From positions 3,457,001 through 3,521,000 of the forward strand of contig CP053446.1 of NCBI GenBank assembly GCA_013285405.1: a stretch of 64,000 nucleotides of DNA. The letters are read 5' to 3'. This DNA comes from Ignavibacteriota bacterium (GTDB lineage Bacteria; Bacteroidota; Ignavibacteria; Ignavibacteriales; Ignavibacteriaceae). The notes beneath the pieces are model-generated. The model was not told the DNA's origin and ran no database searches. It saw nothing but the letters and a program-made list of their open reading frames with translations. The translations under genes were made by a program, and so were the position numbers. Shown here piece after piece: positions 45,175 through 54,411 of this stretch. The number at the start of each line of letters is the position of its first letter. Position 1 is the stretch's first letter.

Positions 45175-46050
45175 ATGAAAAATATTCTTCATCTTATAAT
45201 ATTAGTTTTAATAACAACAACTGAGGGTGTTAAATCTCAGGAAATTAATCCGCTTGATTTTTTCCCACATCACCTTGGGGATTTGTGGCAGTATATTACC
45301 TACACGCAAACTGGTGGCGAATTTTGGGAAAGGAAAATAACTGCTATTGATACCGTGTGGTCAGATTCCTCTATAATTATTACTGAGCGTATAAGGAATT
45401 CTTACGATATTAAAAATAAGATCTATTTAAATGATAGTCTTATTGTTTATTGGGAAAGCTGGGGAGGAGGTATATGGGAACCAAGATATAAGTTTAATGT
45501 CCTCATAAATACTTTTTGGTTAAGCGATCCATTTTTCCCTTTTTATACAAAATATATTAATGAAAGTGAAGAATTAGTTTTCGAAGATACTCTTTTGTAT
45601 AGAGAGTACTGGACGGCACCAGATACTTTCTTTATCTTAGCTCTTTATACTGAATGTTTAGCATTAGGGATCGGATTCTACTATGGTGAATTTGAAGTTG
45701 GTATTACAGTTCTGAATGGATGTATAATAAATGGAATTCAATACGGCATAATATTAAATATTGAGGATCAAAATGGAGATGGACTACCTTCCGAATATAT
45801 CTTAGATAACTTTCCAAATCCATTTAATGGTCAGACAACAATTCACTATTACTTACCCTCTACTGATCATTTAACAATAAGTATTTACGACGTTCTTGGA
45901 AATGAAATTGAGAAATTATATAGTGGAGAGGAAAAGGAAGGACACCATTATAAAATCTGGAATCCAAAAACGAATTCAAGCGGACCATATTTTGTTGTTA
46001 TGAGAACTAATGAAACACAAATAACTCATAAAATTTTATTTCTTAAATAG
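45175..46050 (+). CDS. Secreted protein with T9SS sorting domain
   Basis: 291 aa. A signal peptide (about 1-22, ending VKSQE) precedes a mature domain of about 170 residues rich in Trp and Tyr, which I do not recognise. A type A T9SS sorting domain runs from about residue 210 (DNFPNPFNGQTTIHYYL) to the C-terminal HKILFLK. It lies on the opposite strand from the main cargo cluster and directly precedes a cargo pseudogene. Confidence 0.78.
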   Translation: MKNILHLIILVLITTTEGVKSQEINPLDFFPHHLGDLWQYITYTQTGGEFWERKITAIDTVWSDSSIIITERIRNSYDIKNKIYLNDSLIVYWESWGGGIWEPRYKFNVLINTFWLSDPFFPFYTKYINESEELVFEDTLLYREYWTAPDTFFILALYTECLALGIGFYYGEFEVGITVLNGCIINGIQYGIILNIEDQNGDGLPSEYILDNFPNPFNGQTTIHYYLPSTDHLTISIYDVLGNEIEKLYSGEEKEGHHYKIWNPKTNSSGPYFVVMRTNETQITHKILFLK

Positions 46051-46060
46051 GAGAATAAAA

Positions 46061-46462
46061 ATGAAAACGATTTTCAAAATTACTTCAATAATTGTCTTGA
46101 TATATTCTTTTCAAATGTTTGGACAGTATTAAGTTAACATAGATATTGTTAAACCGTCGGCTGGTGATAAGCCCTCTGATTATTCTCTAAATCAGAACTA
46201 TCCTAATCCTTTTAATCCTGTTACAACGATTGACTACTCAATCCAAAAAGCTGGAGAAGTATCGTTTAAGGTTTATGATATGCTCGGAACTGAAGTAGCA
46301 AACTTAGTAAATGAAAATCAAGAAGCAGGAAATTATTCAGTTACTTTCAACGCAGCAGAACTTCCGAGGCGATCAGGCTCAGCATTGACGAGTGGAATTT
46401 ATTTCTACACATTAACTTCAGGAAATTTTATGGAGACGAAGAAATTAATTTTGCTGAAGTAA
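46061..46462 (+). pseudogene. T9SS cargo remnant: signal peptide joined to sorting domain
   Basis: A start at 46061 encodes a signal peptide (ending MFGQY) and then an in-frame TAA at 46130-46132. The same frame continues as a short linker and a complete type A sorting domain (NQNYPNPFNPVTTI to ETKKLILLK). The mature domain is missing. The sorting domain also has an extra RRSGSALT between LP and SGIYFY, explained by a DNA repeat core. The internal deletion plus stop codon indicate a dead gene. Confidence 0.75.
46375..46399. repeat. Repeat core inserted in a sorting domain
   Basis: About 24 bases containing CAGGCTCAGCATTGAC sit between the LP and SGIYFY codons of the sorting domain. They resemble the TTCGACAGGCTCAGCATGACA repeat and keep the frame open. 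Confidence 0.5.
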
Positions 46463-46473
46463 ATTAACCTTTT

Positions 46474-46498
46474 TTGGGGTACTATAAATGTACCCCAA
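46474..46498. terminator. Hairpin between convergent genes
   Basis: Perfect 9-bp stem TTGGGGTAC / GTACCCCAA with a 7-nt loop, between the cargo pseudogene and the convergent Ig-like lipoprotein. The U-run lies on the upstream side, so it is not a textbook terminator in either direction, but its position suggests transcription ends here. Confidence 0.5.
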
Positions 46499-46506
46499 TA
46501 TTAATT

Positions 46507-48192
46507 TCACTTAAACCTAAAAATCAAATCTGTTACTTCCCATCTCGGTCGAAGGTTCAAAGTATCCGGATAAAAGGAAAACCTTTCTGAAAATTCAATT
46601 GGTTCAGGCCAGCCGTAATTATATTTCCCACTGCTATCCTCATCCAGAAAACACCAAAGTAAATACTTCCCAGGTTCAATGCGCGTAAATTCAAATTTAT
46701 CATCACTGATATTCAATTGATATTTCAATTGCGGATTCTCTCCATTTTCTAAAATCAATACGGGATTTTTTGTGTAATCCAGATCAATGATGTTTCCGGA
46801 CAATCCTGTAAAATCTAATCCTGAAATTGTTCTGAATTTAAATTGAAATAAGGAATCAGTTTTGTTACCAGCAAGATCAACAAAATTTCTCAAATGAAGT
46901 TTTACCAAATAGTCTTTGTCCGGTTTTAAACTTTCAAACGGTTTAATCACGAGCGTTGCATCGTCATAAAAATCCAGGTCAAAAGAAATCGGTTTGCCAA
47001 ATGTATCTGTCAAAGCAACTGCAGAGATATTAAAATCTTTATTGAAAGCTTCATCAAAGAAAATTTTAATTTCAGTATTTTCAAAGTCAATCGAACCACT
47101 TGCTGCTGGTTCTGTTGAAACAATTTTTATTGAATTAGTATCTACTCTATCGCTGACAACAACTTTGGTAAAATCATTTGACATAACATTTCCAATTTCA
47201 TCAGTCAAAGTATCTGCGATTAAATAAACCAGGTTTGCAGGATTAATTTTAGATTCGAACATTAGAATAAATTCTTCGGGTTTTGTTTTCCCTTTGAACG
47301 CGTACTGCATCTTGTAAATTTTATTGTCAGTAGAATCAACAACAGTAAAATTATCAGCTCTTGTCGATTCATTACTTACTGGCTTGTTGCAGCTCACAAG
47401 AAGGTGATTGTGATCTGTCATAATAGCACCAATCAATCTTGGTGATGATACGTCCGCATTAAAAAGCAAAAAGTATAAACCTGAATAAAGTGAATCTGTT
47501 TCACTAAGAATTATGTCAGTCTGTGGTATTCCTATCTTATCCTGGTCCTGCTGATATAAATAATCTTTGTACTGATCATTCACTGCAAAAATTCTATAAG
47601 TTCCGGAACCTAATCCCTGCAAACTAAAATTGCCGCCAATTCCTGTTTGCGAAACATAATCAGGTTTACGTTCTAAAATTGAATCTACACTCTCCCCCAG
47701 TTTATAAGCATAAATAAAAATACCTTCGTTTTCTTTTCCATATACTTTTCCTGAAATGATTCTCCTGTCAATCTTCTCCCCTGTTGAAAAAGAAAACGTA
47801 AATGACTGAGCCATTCTGTTTTTATTATTTAAATCAATAACATCTGTCCCGATAGTAATTGTGTAGGTAACATCTTCTTTTAGTTGAACTGGAAAAGTAA
47901 CTTCAAGCGATGTTCCGCTCCAACTGTATTCAAAATTGCCTTCAATATAAGGTGAGATAAAAATTGCATCCCGAACAGATCGTTTATCAACATATTCTGA
48001 AAAATTGATTTCGAAATAATTTTCATTAAAATTTATTGTGCCATCAGGCGGATAAACTTCTACAATTTTTGGTGGAATTTTATCAACGTCACCTCCTCCC
48101 GGCGGAAGCTGATTTGCACACTTTGTAATTAAGATAAAAGACAAAAGGATAAAGATTAAAGTGTTTTTATTATTTATTTGTCTTTGTAACAA
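46507..48192 (-). CDS. Lipoprotein with N-terminal Ig-like (SbsA-type) domains
   Basis: About 561 aa from a TTG at 48192. The frame stays open to 48270 inside mltG, but the lipoprotein signal (FILLSFILITKC) then sits too far in. After the lipidated Cys comes the segment PPGGGDVDKIPPKIVEVYPP, followed by an Ig-like domain with INFSEYVDKRSV, as in the Ig-like/carboxypeptidase-regulatory-like lipoproteins common in Bacteroidota next to mltG. A second Ig-like domain lies at about 385-480. Role unknown, probably cell-envelope. Confidence 0.72.
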   Translation of the reverse strand: MLQRQINNKNTLIFILLSFILITKCANQLPPGGGDVDKIPPKIVEVYPPDGTINFNENYFEINFSEYVDKRSVRDAIFISPYIEGNFEYSWSGTSLEVTFPVQLKEDVTYTITIGTDVIDLNNKNRMAQSFTFSFSTGEKIDRRIISGKVYGKENEGIFIYAYKLGESVDSILERKPDYVSQTGIGGNFSLQGLGSGTYRIFAVNDQYKDYLYQQDQDKIGIPQTDIILSETDSLYSGLYFLLFNADVSSPRLIGAIMTDHNHLLVSCNKPVSNESTRADNFTVVDSTDNKIYKMQYAFKGKTKPEEFILMFESKINPANLVYLIADTLTDEIGNVMSNDFTKVVVSDRVDTNSIKIVSTEPAASGSIDFENTEIKIFFDEAFNKDFNISAVALTDTFGKPISFDLDFYDDATLVIKPFESLKPDKDYLVKLHLRNFVDLAGNKTDSLFQFKFRTISGLDFTGLSGNIIDLDYTKNPVLILENGENPQLKYQLNISDDKFEFTRIEPGKYLLWCFLDEDSSGKYNYGWPEPIEFSERFSFYPDTLNLRPRWEVTDLIFRFK

Positions 48193-48214
48193 TCGTTTCC
48201 GAATAATTTGATAA

Positions 48215-49258
48215 TTAATTATTAGCTTTTGAATTTTGCTTCCTGATAAACTCTCTGTACTTTTTAACATTGTTATTGTGCTCGGTTAAATTTTTACCAA
48301 ACACATGACCACCTGTACCATCAGCAACGAAGTAAAGATAATTATTTTTTTCCGGATAAAGTGCAGAGATGATGGCTGCTCTACCAGGATTGTTAATTGG
48401 TCCGGGAGGTAATCCGAAATATTTATAAGTATTGTATGGAGAATTAAGTTCAAGATCTTTATAGGTTAATCTTTTCCAGCCGCCAGGAATAACATACTGA
48501 ATTGTTGGATCAGCCTGAAGTTTCATTCCAATCCGTAATCTGTTATGATAAACACCGGAAATTCTTGGCATCTCATCTTCTTTATTTGTTTCGCCTTTAA
48601 TAATTGATGCAAGTGTTATAATCTCGTGAACAGTAAAACCAATCTCATTTGTTCTTTGAATCAGACTATCATTGTAAAAATCCTTGAAGGCATCATAAAA
48701 TAGCGTGATTGCTTCTTGCGGTGAGCTTCTTTCGTAGATTTCATAATCGGTTGCAAACAAATAACCTTCAAATGATTTTTGATGAAGACCGAGCGAATCC
48801 GCAAAAGTTTTATCGTTGGCAAGTCTTACAAACTCTGTCGAATCAATGTAAACATATTTTTGCAGACGATGAGCAAGCCATTTAATAGTTTGTCCGGGAT
48901 TAATCGTTAAAGTTCTCTGAAAATCACATTCACCTGAAATAAATAAATCAAGCAGATCGAGATAACTCAATCCATTCGGAATACGGAATCTTGCTGCCCG
49001 GATTTTTTTTTCAGCACCGTAAATAAACGCTGCTATTTTAAAATTAGTTTTGCCGGGAATTATCCCCTTCTCAAATAATCGTTCAGCTATTGAATCAAAA
49101 CTTTCGCCTTTACTGATATCAAACCTAATTGGCGAACTGCTTGTAAAATAGTTCGGAGTAAAGAAAGTCAGATAAGAAATAATTAATATGAATATGAAAA
49201 CACCAACTACACTTAAAAACTCCCAGCGAGTCAACAAATTTTTAAATCTACTTTGCAT
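48215..49258 (-). CDS. mltG: Endolytic transglycosylase MltG
   Basis: Inner-membrane lytic transglycosylase that cleaves nascent peptidoglycan strands, 347 aa. One N-terminal membrane helix (about 18-36), a LysM-like segment and the YceG catalytic domain follow. The catalytic glutamate is in ASIIKGETNKEDE (Glu224 counted from the open-frame start), followed by SGVYHNRL and LQADPTIQY. The start is the ATG at 49258 rather than the preceding TTG. Confidence 0.92.
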   Translation of the reverse strand: MQSRFKNLLTRWEFLSVVGVFIFILIISYLTFFTPNYFTSSSPIRFDISKGESFDSIAERLFEKGIIPGKTNFKIAAFIYGAEKKIRAARFRIPNGLSYLDLLDLFISGECDFQRTLTINPGQTIKWLAHRLQKYVYIDSTEFVRLANDKTFADSLGLHQKSFEGYLFATDYEIYERSSPQEAITLFYDAFKDFYNDSLIQRTNEIGFTVHEIITLASIIKGETNKEDEMPRISGVYHNRLRIGMKLQADPTIQYVIPGGWKRLTYKDLELNSPYNTYKYFGLPPGPINNPGRAAIISALYPEKNNYLYFVADGTGGHVFGKNLTEHNNNVKKYREFIRKQNSKANN

Positions 49259-49264
49259 CAATTA

Positions 49265-50302
49265 TTAATTCATCCTGAGAAAATGATTTTCAGGAATTGC
49301 AGGATACGGTTTAACACTCAGATCATCAGTTGCACCTGAAGAATAAAGCTGAAATCCTCTCAGTGCAATCATCGCAGCGTTATCTCCACAGTATTCCATT
49401 GACGGAATAATACAAGGAATATTAAATTTTTTAGAAAGAGCCGTCATTTCATCTCTTAATTTTTTATTTGCTGCGACTCCGCCAACAAGTGATAGTGAAT
49501 TAACAGTGTAATCATTCAATGCACGCACTACTTTTTGAAGCAAAGCATCAACCAGAGCTTTTTGAAATGAAGCTGAAATGTTGTTCAAATCTTTTTCAGG
49601 GATGTTCTTTTCAGGAAAATTATTTTGTACAAATCGAAGCACCGATGTTTTCAATCCACTAAATGAAAAATTGAATTTATCTTTTAATTCAGCAATCGGA
49701 AACTTAATTGAATTCTCATCACCATTTAATGCACTTGCTTCTATCTGTGGACCACCGGGATATCCAAATCCCAATAATTTTGAAACTTTATCGAATGCCT
49801 CACCTGCTGCATCATCGACAGTTGTACCGAGCAAATATACTTTAGTAAAATTTTCCACATACAATAAAAGTGTATGACCACCGGACACGACCAAAGTTAA
49901 CATTGGAAATTCAGGTTTTTTCTCCATCAGAAATCCGGAAAATATATGTCCTTCAATATGATTAATTGCTATTAAAGGTTTGTTCAGCGAGAATGATAAA
50001 CCTTTAGCATAAGTTAGTCCAACGAGTAACGCACCGATTAATCCCGGACCAGCAGTTGCAGCAAACAAATCAATCTGATTTAGACTTAATCCTGTAGTTT
50101 TTAATGCTGAATCAATAAGTGGTTTAATTATTTGCAAATGTGCTCTGCTCGATAATTCAGGAACAACCCCGCCGAAAGCTTTATGAAAATGTTGTGATGA
50201 TATCAGATTTGCTTTTACTTCATCATTAATAAGAATGGCAACCGAAGTTTCATCACAGGAGCTTTCAATTCCCAGTATATTTAATTTCCGGGAATCAGTC
50301 AT
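49265..50302 (-). CDS. tsaD: tRNA N6-adenosine threonylcarbamoyltransferase
   Basis: Universal enzyme that completes t6A37 on ANN-decoding tRNAs. The iron-binding HxxxH is in INHIEGHIFSG, with LGIESSCDETS at the N-terminus and VSGGHTLL, GGPQIE and GGVAANKKLR in the ASKHA fold. The length of 345 aa is standard. The start is the ATG at 50302, overlapping the PRODH stop (TGATG). Confidence 0.96.
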   Translation of the reverse strand: MTDSRKLNILGIESSCDETSVAILINDEVKANLISSQHFHKAFGGVVPELSSRAHLQIIKPLIDSALKTTGLSLNQIDLFAATAGPGLIGALLVGLTYAKGLSFSLNKPLIAINHIEGHIFSGFLMEKKPEFPMLTLVVSGGHTLLLYVENFTKVYLLGTTVDDAAGEAFDKVSKLLGFGYPGGPQIEASALNGDENSIKFPIAELKDKFNFSFSGLKTSVLRFVQNNFPEKNIPEKDLNNISASFQKALVDALLQKVVRALNDYTVNSLSLVGGVAANKKLRDEMTALSKKFNIPCIIPSMEYCGDNAAMIALRGFQLYSSGATDDLSVKPYPAIPENHFLRMN

Positions 50303-51201
50303 CACCTGAATGCAAAAAATTCTTTTACGATATGCCCTGCCATATTCGGGTTTTCCTGAAGCCTTCTGATTGAATATTTATACCAATCATTACCAAACGG
50401 AACATAAATTCTTATCTTAAATCCATCTTTATTTATTTTATCTCTGAGATCCTCTCTCACACCGAGCAGCATCTGGAACTCAAACATATCTTTTGGAATT
50501 TTGAGTGACTTGATCAGTTCATACGCTTTATCAATAAGATATTTATCGTGGGTTGCAATACCAACATAATTTCCATTCTTCAACATTAGTTCAAGACTTT
50601 TCAAATAATTATCTCTGATTGCTTGTTTTTCTTTATACGCGATTGCTGCGGGTTCAATATAAATTCCTTTACAGAGACGATAGTTCGTCCCGATTTTATT
50701 CAGGACAATAGTATCATTCACAGTTCTTTTCAGATAAGCCTGAAGCACAATCCCAACATTATTGAACTCTTCATAAATTCGTTTATACACTTCGATGGTC
50801 AAATCAGTGTATGAAGAATCTTCCATATCAATCCGAACAAAATTATTTATATCACTTGCTCTTTTAACCAATTCTTTTATTTGCTGGTATGCAAATTCTT
50901 TATCGATAGCCAAACCCATTTGTGTTGGCTTAATAGAAAGATTCGCTTTTAAATTATGCTTGACAATCGAATCAAAAACTTCAAGAGCTTTTCGCCTGGC
51001 ATCGATTGCTTCTTCCTGAGTATTTACTGATTCACCAAGCACATCAAGTGTTGCCAGGATACCTTTAGCATTTAATTCTTTTACTTTGTTTACTGCTGAT
51101 TGAAGGGTTTTGCCTGCGATATATTTTTTTGAAAATATCCAAACAATGTTTTCAGGCATCGATTTGACTGTTTTGACAAGAAGATTATGAACTATAGACA
51201 C
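50302..51201 (-). CDS. Proline dehydrogenase
   Basis: Monofunctional FAD-dependent proline dehydrogenase (PRODH barrel), first step of proline catabolism. Motifs include NLSIKPTQMGL, VRIDMEDSSY, LQAYLKRT, RLCKGIY and the C-terminal RIYVPFGNDWYKYSIRRLQENP, which holds the substrate-binding Arg pair. I place the start at the GTG at 51201 because GGAG lies 6 nt upstream. The open frame extends to 51228. The partner P5C dehydrogenase is not nearby. Confidence 0.88.
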   Translation of the reverse strand: MSIVHNLLVKTVKSMPENIVWIFSKKYIAGKTLQSAVNKVKELNAKGILATLDVLGESVNTQEEAIDARRKALEVFDSIVKHNLKANLSIKPTQMGLAIDKEFAYQQIKELVKRASDINNFVRIDMEDSSYTDLTIEVYKRIYEEFNNVGIVLQAYLKRTVNDTIVLNKIGTNYRLCKGIYIEPAAIAYKEKQAIRDNYLKSLELMLKNGNYVGIATHDKYLIDKAYELIKSLKIPKDMFEFQMLLGVREDLRDKINKDGFKIRIYVPFGNDWYKYSIRRLQENPNMAGHIVKEFFAFR

Positions 51202-51281
51202 AACATTCTCCGAAAATATTATATACAAAATTACAGCATTTTTCTTACTGCAAAAAATGCATTCATACCGGAAGATGATTT

Positions 51282-51896
51282 TTATTGATTTACGATAGAC
51301 TTTAACAGCTTTATGAGAAGCAAAGCTTTATCCTGTAAATCTTTAGTCGAAGTGTTGTTTGAGAAAACAAAATCTGATTTTTTCTTTTTTTTATCTTCAT
51401 CAAGTTGGTTTGCTTCACGTTGCAAAAATTCCGCTTTGGAAAGTTTTTTTGATAGCATGGTACGTTGCATTCTCAAGTTTATATCGGAAGTGATCAATAC
51501 TACATAGTCGTACATTTTTTCAATTTTTGATTCGAATATCAGCGCTGCTTCAACAAATACTATGTCGGTTTTCTGAAAATATTTTTGAGAAAGTTTTTCA
51601 ATTTCTGTTCTTACTTTCGGATGTAATATGGAATTTATTTTCTTCAGCTCAATGGTATCGGAAAAAATTGAAGCAGCTATATATTTTTTATCTGGTTTAT
51701 CACCGTTAAATGCTGATGGTCCAATTACTTTAATTATTTCTGCTCTGACTTGCTTGTCATCGGCTAAAATCCGCTTTGAAATTTCATCAGCATAAAGTAC
51801 CGGGAAACCTTCATCGGAAAGAAATTTTGCGAAAGTTGATTTACCACAACCAATGTTCCCTGTAACAGCAACTTTAATTTTTATTTGTTTCTTCAT
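51282..51896 (-). CDS. coaE: Dephospho-CoA kinase
   Basis: Last step of coenzyme A synthesis. The P-loop GNIGCGKS (residues 13-20), the substrate segment LYADEISKRIL and the lid region RTMLSKKLSKAEFLQRE are as in the family. The length of 204 aa is typical. Confidence 0.94.
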   Translation of the reverse strand: MKKQIKIKVAVTGNIGCGKSTFAKFLSDEGFPVLYADEISKRILADDKQVRAEIIKVIGPSAFNGDKPDKKYIAASIFSDTIELKKINSILHPKVRTEIEKLSQKYFQKTDIVFVEAALIFESKIEKMYDYVVLITSDINLRMQRTMLSKKLSKAEFLQREANQLDEDKKKKKSDFVFSNNTSTKDLQDKALLLIKLLKSIVNQ

Positions 51897-51926
51897 AAAA
51901 AAAGAAAATAGAAATACTATCCTTTT

Positions 51927-53492
51927 TTACTTAGCGTATCCAATTTTTCTGACTTCACGTATAACAGTCACTTTTATTTGTCCGGGGTATTCCATTTCAC
52001 TTTCAATTTTTAAGGCAATTTCCTTTGCAAGTTTGTCAGCCAGAATATCATCAACTTTTTCATGTTCAACAACGACTCTTACTTCTCTTCCAGCCTGAAT
52101 TGCGTAAGTTTTTGCAACACCTTCAAAAGATTTTGCCAGCGATTCAAGGTTTTCAAGCCGCTTAACATAACTTTCAAGCGGTTCACGTCTTGCACCAGGT
52201 CTTGCACCGCTAATTGCATCAGCAGCCTGAACTAAAGCAGCAATCGGATGTTCCATTTCAATATCTTCGTGATGAGACCCAACTGCATTTATAACGATTT
52301 TATTTTCATTATATTTTTTTGTGAATTCATAACCAATTAATGCGTGAGGACCCTCAACACTTTTATCAACTGTTTTTCCAATATCGTGAAGCAACCCAGC
52401 ACGTTTAGCCAAATTTGTTTCCATCCCAAGTTCAGAAGCCATTATACCGGTTAGATAAGCTACTTCAATACTATGCTGCATTAAATTCTGCCCAAAACTT
52501 GAACGGTATTTCATCTTACCAATATGCTTTATAAGTTCGTTATGCATATTGTGCAACCCTAATTGTAATACTACATTTTCGCCATCGCGGATCATCTCCT
52601 CTTCAAGTTCCTGTTTCACTTTCTCAACAACTTCCTCAATCCTCGCCGGATGTATTCTGCCATCAGAGATTAATCTTTCAAGCGATACTCTTGCAACTTC
52701 TCTTCTGAATTGATCAAACGAAGATAGGATTACTGCCTCTGGCGTATCATCAACAATTACATCTACTCCTGTGCTTGATTCAAACGCACGTATGTTTCTT
52801 CCTTCCTTGCCAATAATTCTTCCTTTCATTTCATCATTTTGGATCTGGACTACGGATACGGTACTTTCAATAGAATGGTCGGCAGCGGTTCTTTGAATTG
52901 ATTGGACAATAATCTTTTGAGCCTCTCTCTTACCATCAGCTTTAGCTTTATCAGTAATATCTTTTATTATTGATGCAGATTGAGTCTTAGCTTCATTGAC
53001 AAGATTCTCCATCAGAATTTTTTTAGCTTCCTCCGATGAGAGACCGGATATTTTCTCGAGTTTTGCATTTTGTTCAAGCTCGATACGATTGATGTCGTCT
53101 AACTTTTTTTCAATATTTTTGTTCTGTTGAGCGAGTTCCTGTTCATATTTTTTATTTTCGCGTTCCTTTTGTAAAACAAGGTCGAATTTCTTCTCACTGT
53201 TTTCTTCCCTTAACTGGATTTGTTTTTCCAGTGCAGTTAGCTTTTGGCGTTTCTGTTGAACCTCTTTATCAAATTCAGTTTTCTTTTTATACCATTCATC
53301 TTTCACTTCAAGCAGTTTTTCTCTCTTAATATTTTTCGCATCTTTATCAGCATCATCAAGAATTTTTTTTGCCTGATCTTCTGCAGTCAGGATACTTTTC
53401 TTACCAATCCTGGAATTCATCATCCATCCAAGGTAAAAGAACACAACTATAACAACCACGAGCATCGGTATTAGAACATACAATTCAGCCAT
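51927..53492 (-). CDS. rny: Ribonuclease Y
   Basis: Membrane-anchored endoribonuclease that starts mRNA decay, 521 aa. An N-terminal helix (about 2-20) is followed by a long coiled coil (to about 190), a KH domain (KGRIIGKEGRNIRAFESSTG) and an HD domain (LLHDIGKTVD; GSHHEDIE), ending in the family tail YPGQIKVTVIRE. The start is the ATG at 53492, because GGAGG lies just upstream. The in-frame TTG at 53507 would bury that ribosome binding site. It follows the 6S RNA on the same strand. Confidence 0.95.
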   Translation of the reverse strand: MAELYVLIPMLVVVIVVFFYLGWMMNSRIGKKSILTAEDQAKKILDDADKDAKNIKREKLLEVKDEWYKKKTEFDKEVQQKRQKLTALEKQIQLREENSEKKFDLVLQKERENKKYEQELAQQNKNIEKKLDDINRIELEQNAKLEKISGLSSEEAKKILMENLVNEAKTQSASIIKDITDKAKADGKREAQKIIVQSIQRTAADHSIESTVSVVQIQNDEMKGRIIGKEGRNIRAFESSTGVDVIVDDTPEAVILSSFDQFRREVARVSLERLISDGRIHPARIEEVVEKVKQELEEEMIRDGENVVLQLGLHNMHNELIKHIGKMKYRSSFGQNLMQHSIEVAYLTGIMASELGMETNLAKRAGLLHDIGKTVDKSVEGPHALIGYEFTKKYNENKIVINAVGSHHEDIEMEHPIAALVQAADAISGARPGARREPLESYVKRLENLESLAKSFEGVAKTYAIQAGREVRVVVEHEKVDDILADKLAKEIALKIESEMEYPGQIKVTVIREVRKIGYAK

Positions 53493-53520
53493 TTTTCCTC
53501 CGTGCAAATTTTATTTTTTT

Positions 53521-53727
53521 AAGCCGCTTTCACTGCCCCGTAATTAATAGGAAAAACCCTATTAATCACAGTGGGAATGTTCCCAGTCGCTTTTTACTTC
53601 CACTGCTTTCCCAAAGGGTTAGTCCTCAATACAAGATTGAAGATGAGGCCTGTAATACACGCCGGAGTAATACTCCCAATTAGTTTATGTTAGTTTTTCA
53701 CTAATTATTAGGAGCAGTGAAGCGGTT
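53521..53727 (-). ncRNA. ssrS: 6S RNA (SsrS)
   Basis: About 207 nt directly downstream of zapA, the classic position of 6S RNA. The two ends form a long closing stem (AACCGCTTCACTGCTCC at the 5' end pairing with GGGGCAGTGAAAGCGGCTT at the 3' end). Several internal helices surround a central unpaired region, giving the rod with a bubble that mimics an open promoter and binds housekeeping RNA polymerase. The call rests on structure plus synteny. The exact ends are approximate. Confidence 0.78.
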
Positions 53728-53731
53728 ATAA

Positions 53732-54025
53732 TTAGGATGGGTCAATCGAATGTTGATCTGACAGAAGAACTTTTATTCTTTTAACTTTATCCGAAGCTTG
53801 AATTAAAAATTCCCGGTTCTTGTTTTTTTCTAAAAATAAATCATACGCAATATTCAAACAGGCAATAATAGCAATAGTTTGAGCTGGTTGATCAGGCAAT
53901 TCGTCTTTTGTTTCTTCCATAACCTTATTTACATAAATAGCCAACTCTTTTGCTATTTCTTCATTTTCAACAAGCAGAGAATATTCTTTGTCAAATATTT
54001 TTATTTTCAGCTTCTTTTTTTCCAT
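53732..54025 (-). CDS. zapA: Cell division protein ZapA
   Basis: 97-aa Z-ring associated protein that bundles FtsZ. The N-terminal LKIKIFDKEYSLLVEN is the ZapA beta-hairpin, and the rest is helical and coiled-coil, including the IAIIACLNIAYDLF segment. Synteny with 6S RNA downstream and pheT upstream supports the call. Confidence 0.88.
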   Translation of the reverse strand: MEKKKLKIKIFDKEYSLLVENEEIAKELAIYVNKVMEETKDELPDQPAQTIAIIACLNIAYDLFLEKNKNREFLIQASDKVKRIKVLLSDQHSIDPS

Positions 54026-54102
54026 CAGTATTTCTTCGTTAACCCACGAACAAATTGTTTAAGAACTATATTAATTAGTTTTTCTTCAGAAAGATATACC
54101 TT

Positions 54103-54411
54103 TTAATCTGAAGATAAATGTTTATCTATTCTGTTTATTAATTCTTTTATTTTACTTTTGATTTCTTCCCGTTCTTCTAAATTTAATTTTGATTTTTCCT
54201 CCGATTTAAATTTTGTGTCTTCCAATTCTGATTCCAATTCAGAAATTTTTTGATGAAGAAGGTTTTTATCCTGCTGTATTTCATTCAATGAAATTTCCAG
54301 TTCTTTATTTCTGCCGATAGTATCACTGTATTTATTTTTCAGAATCTCCACCTGAGATTCTAATTTTCCTAAATCACCGATTAAAGTTTCATATTTCGCC
54401 AGGTCAACCAA
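54103..54411 (-). CDS. Small coiled-coil protein between pheT and zapA
   Basis: 102 aa, almost entirely heptad-repeat coiled coil (about residues 5-95), highly charged and without cysteines. The TTG start follows the pheT stop immediately. The position before zapA suggests a cell-division helper comparable to ZapB, but I see no specific family signature. Confidence 0.7.
   Translation of the reverse strand: MVDLAKYETLIGDLGKLESQVEILKNKYSDTIGRNKELEISLNEIQQDKNLLHQKISELESELEDTKFKSEEKSKLNLEEREEIKSKIKELINRIDKHLSSD

Noticed and set aside
53493..53507. TTG start giving rny five extra residues
   Set aside because: It would translate the GGAGG that serves as ribosome binding site for the ATG at 53492.
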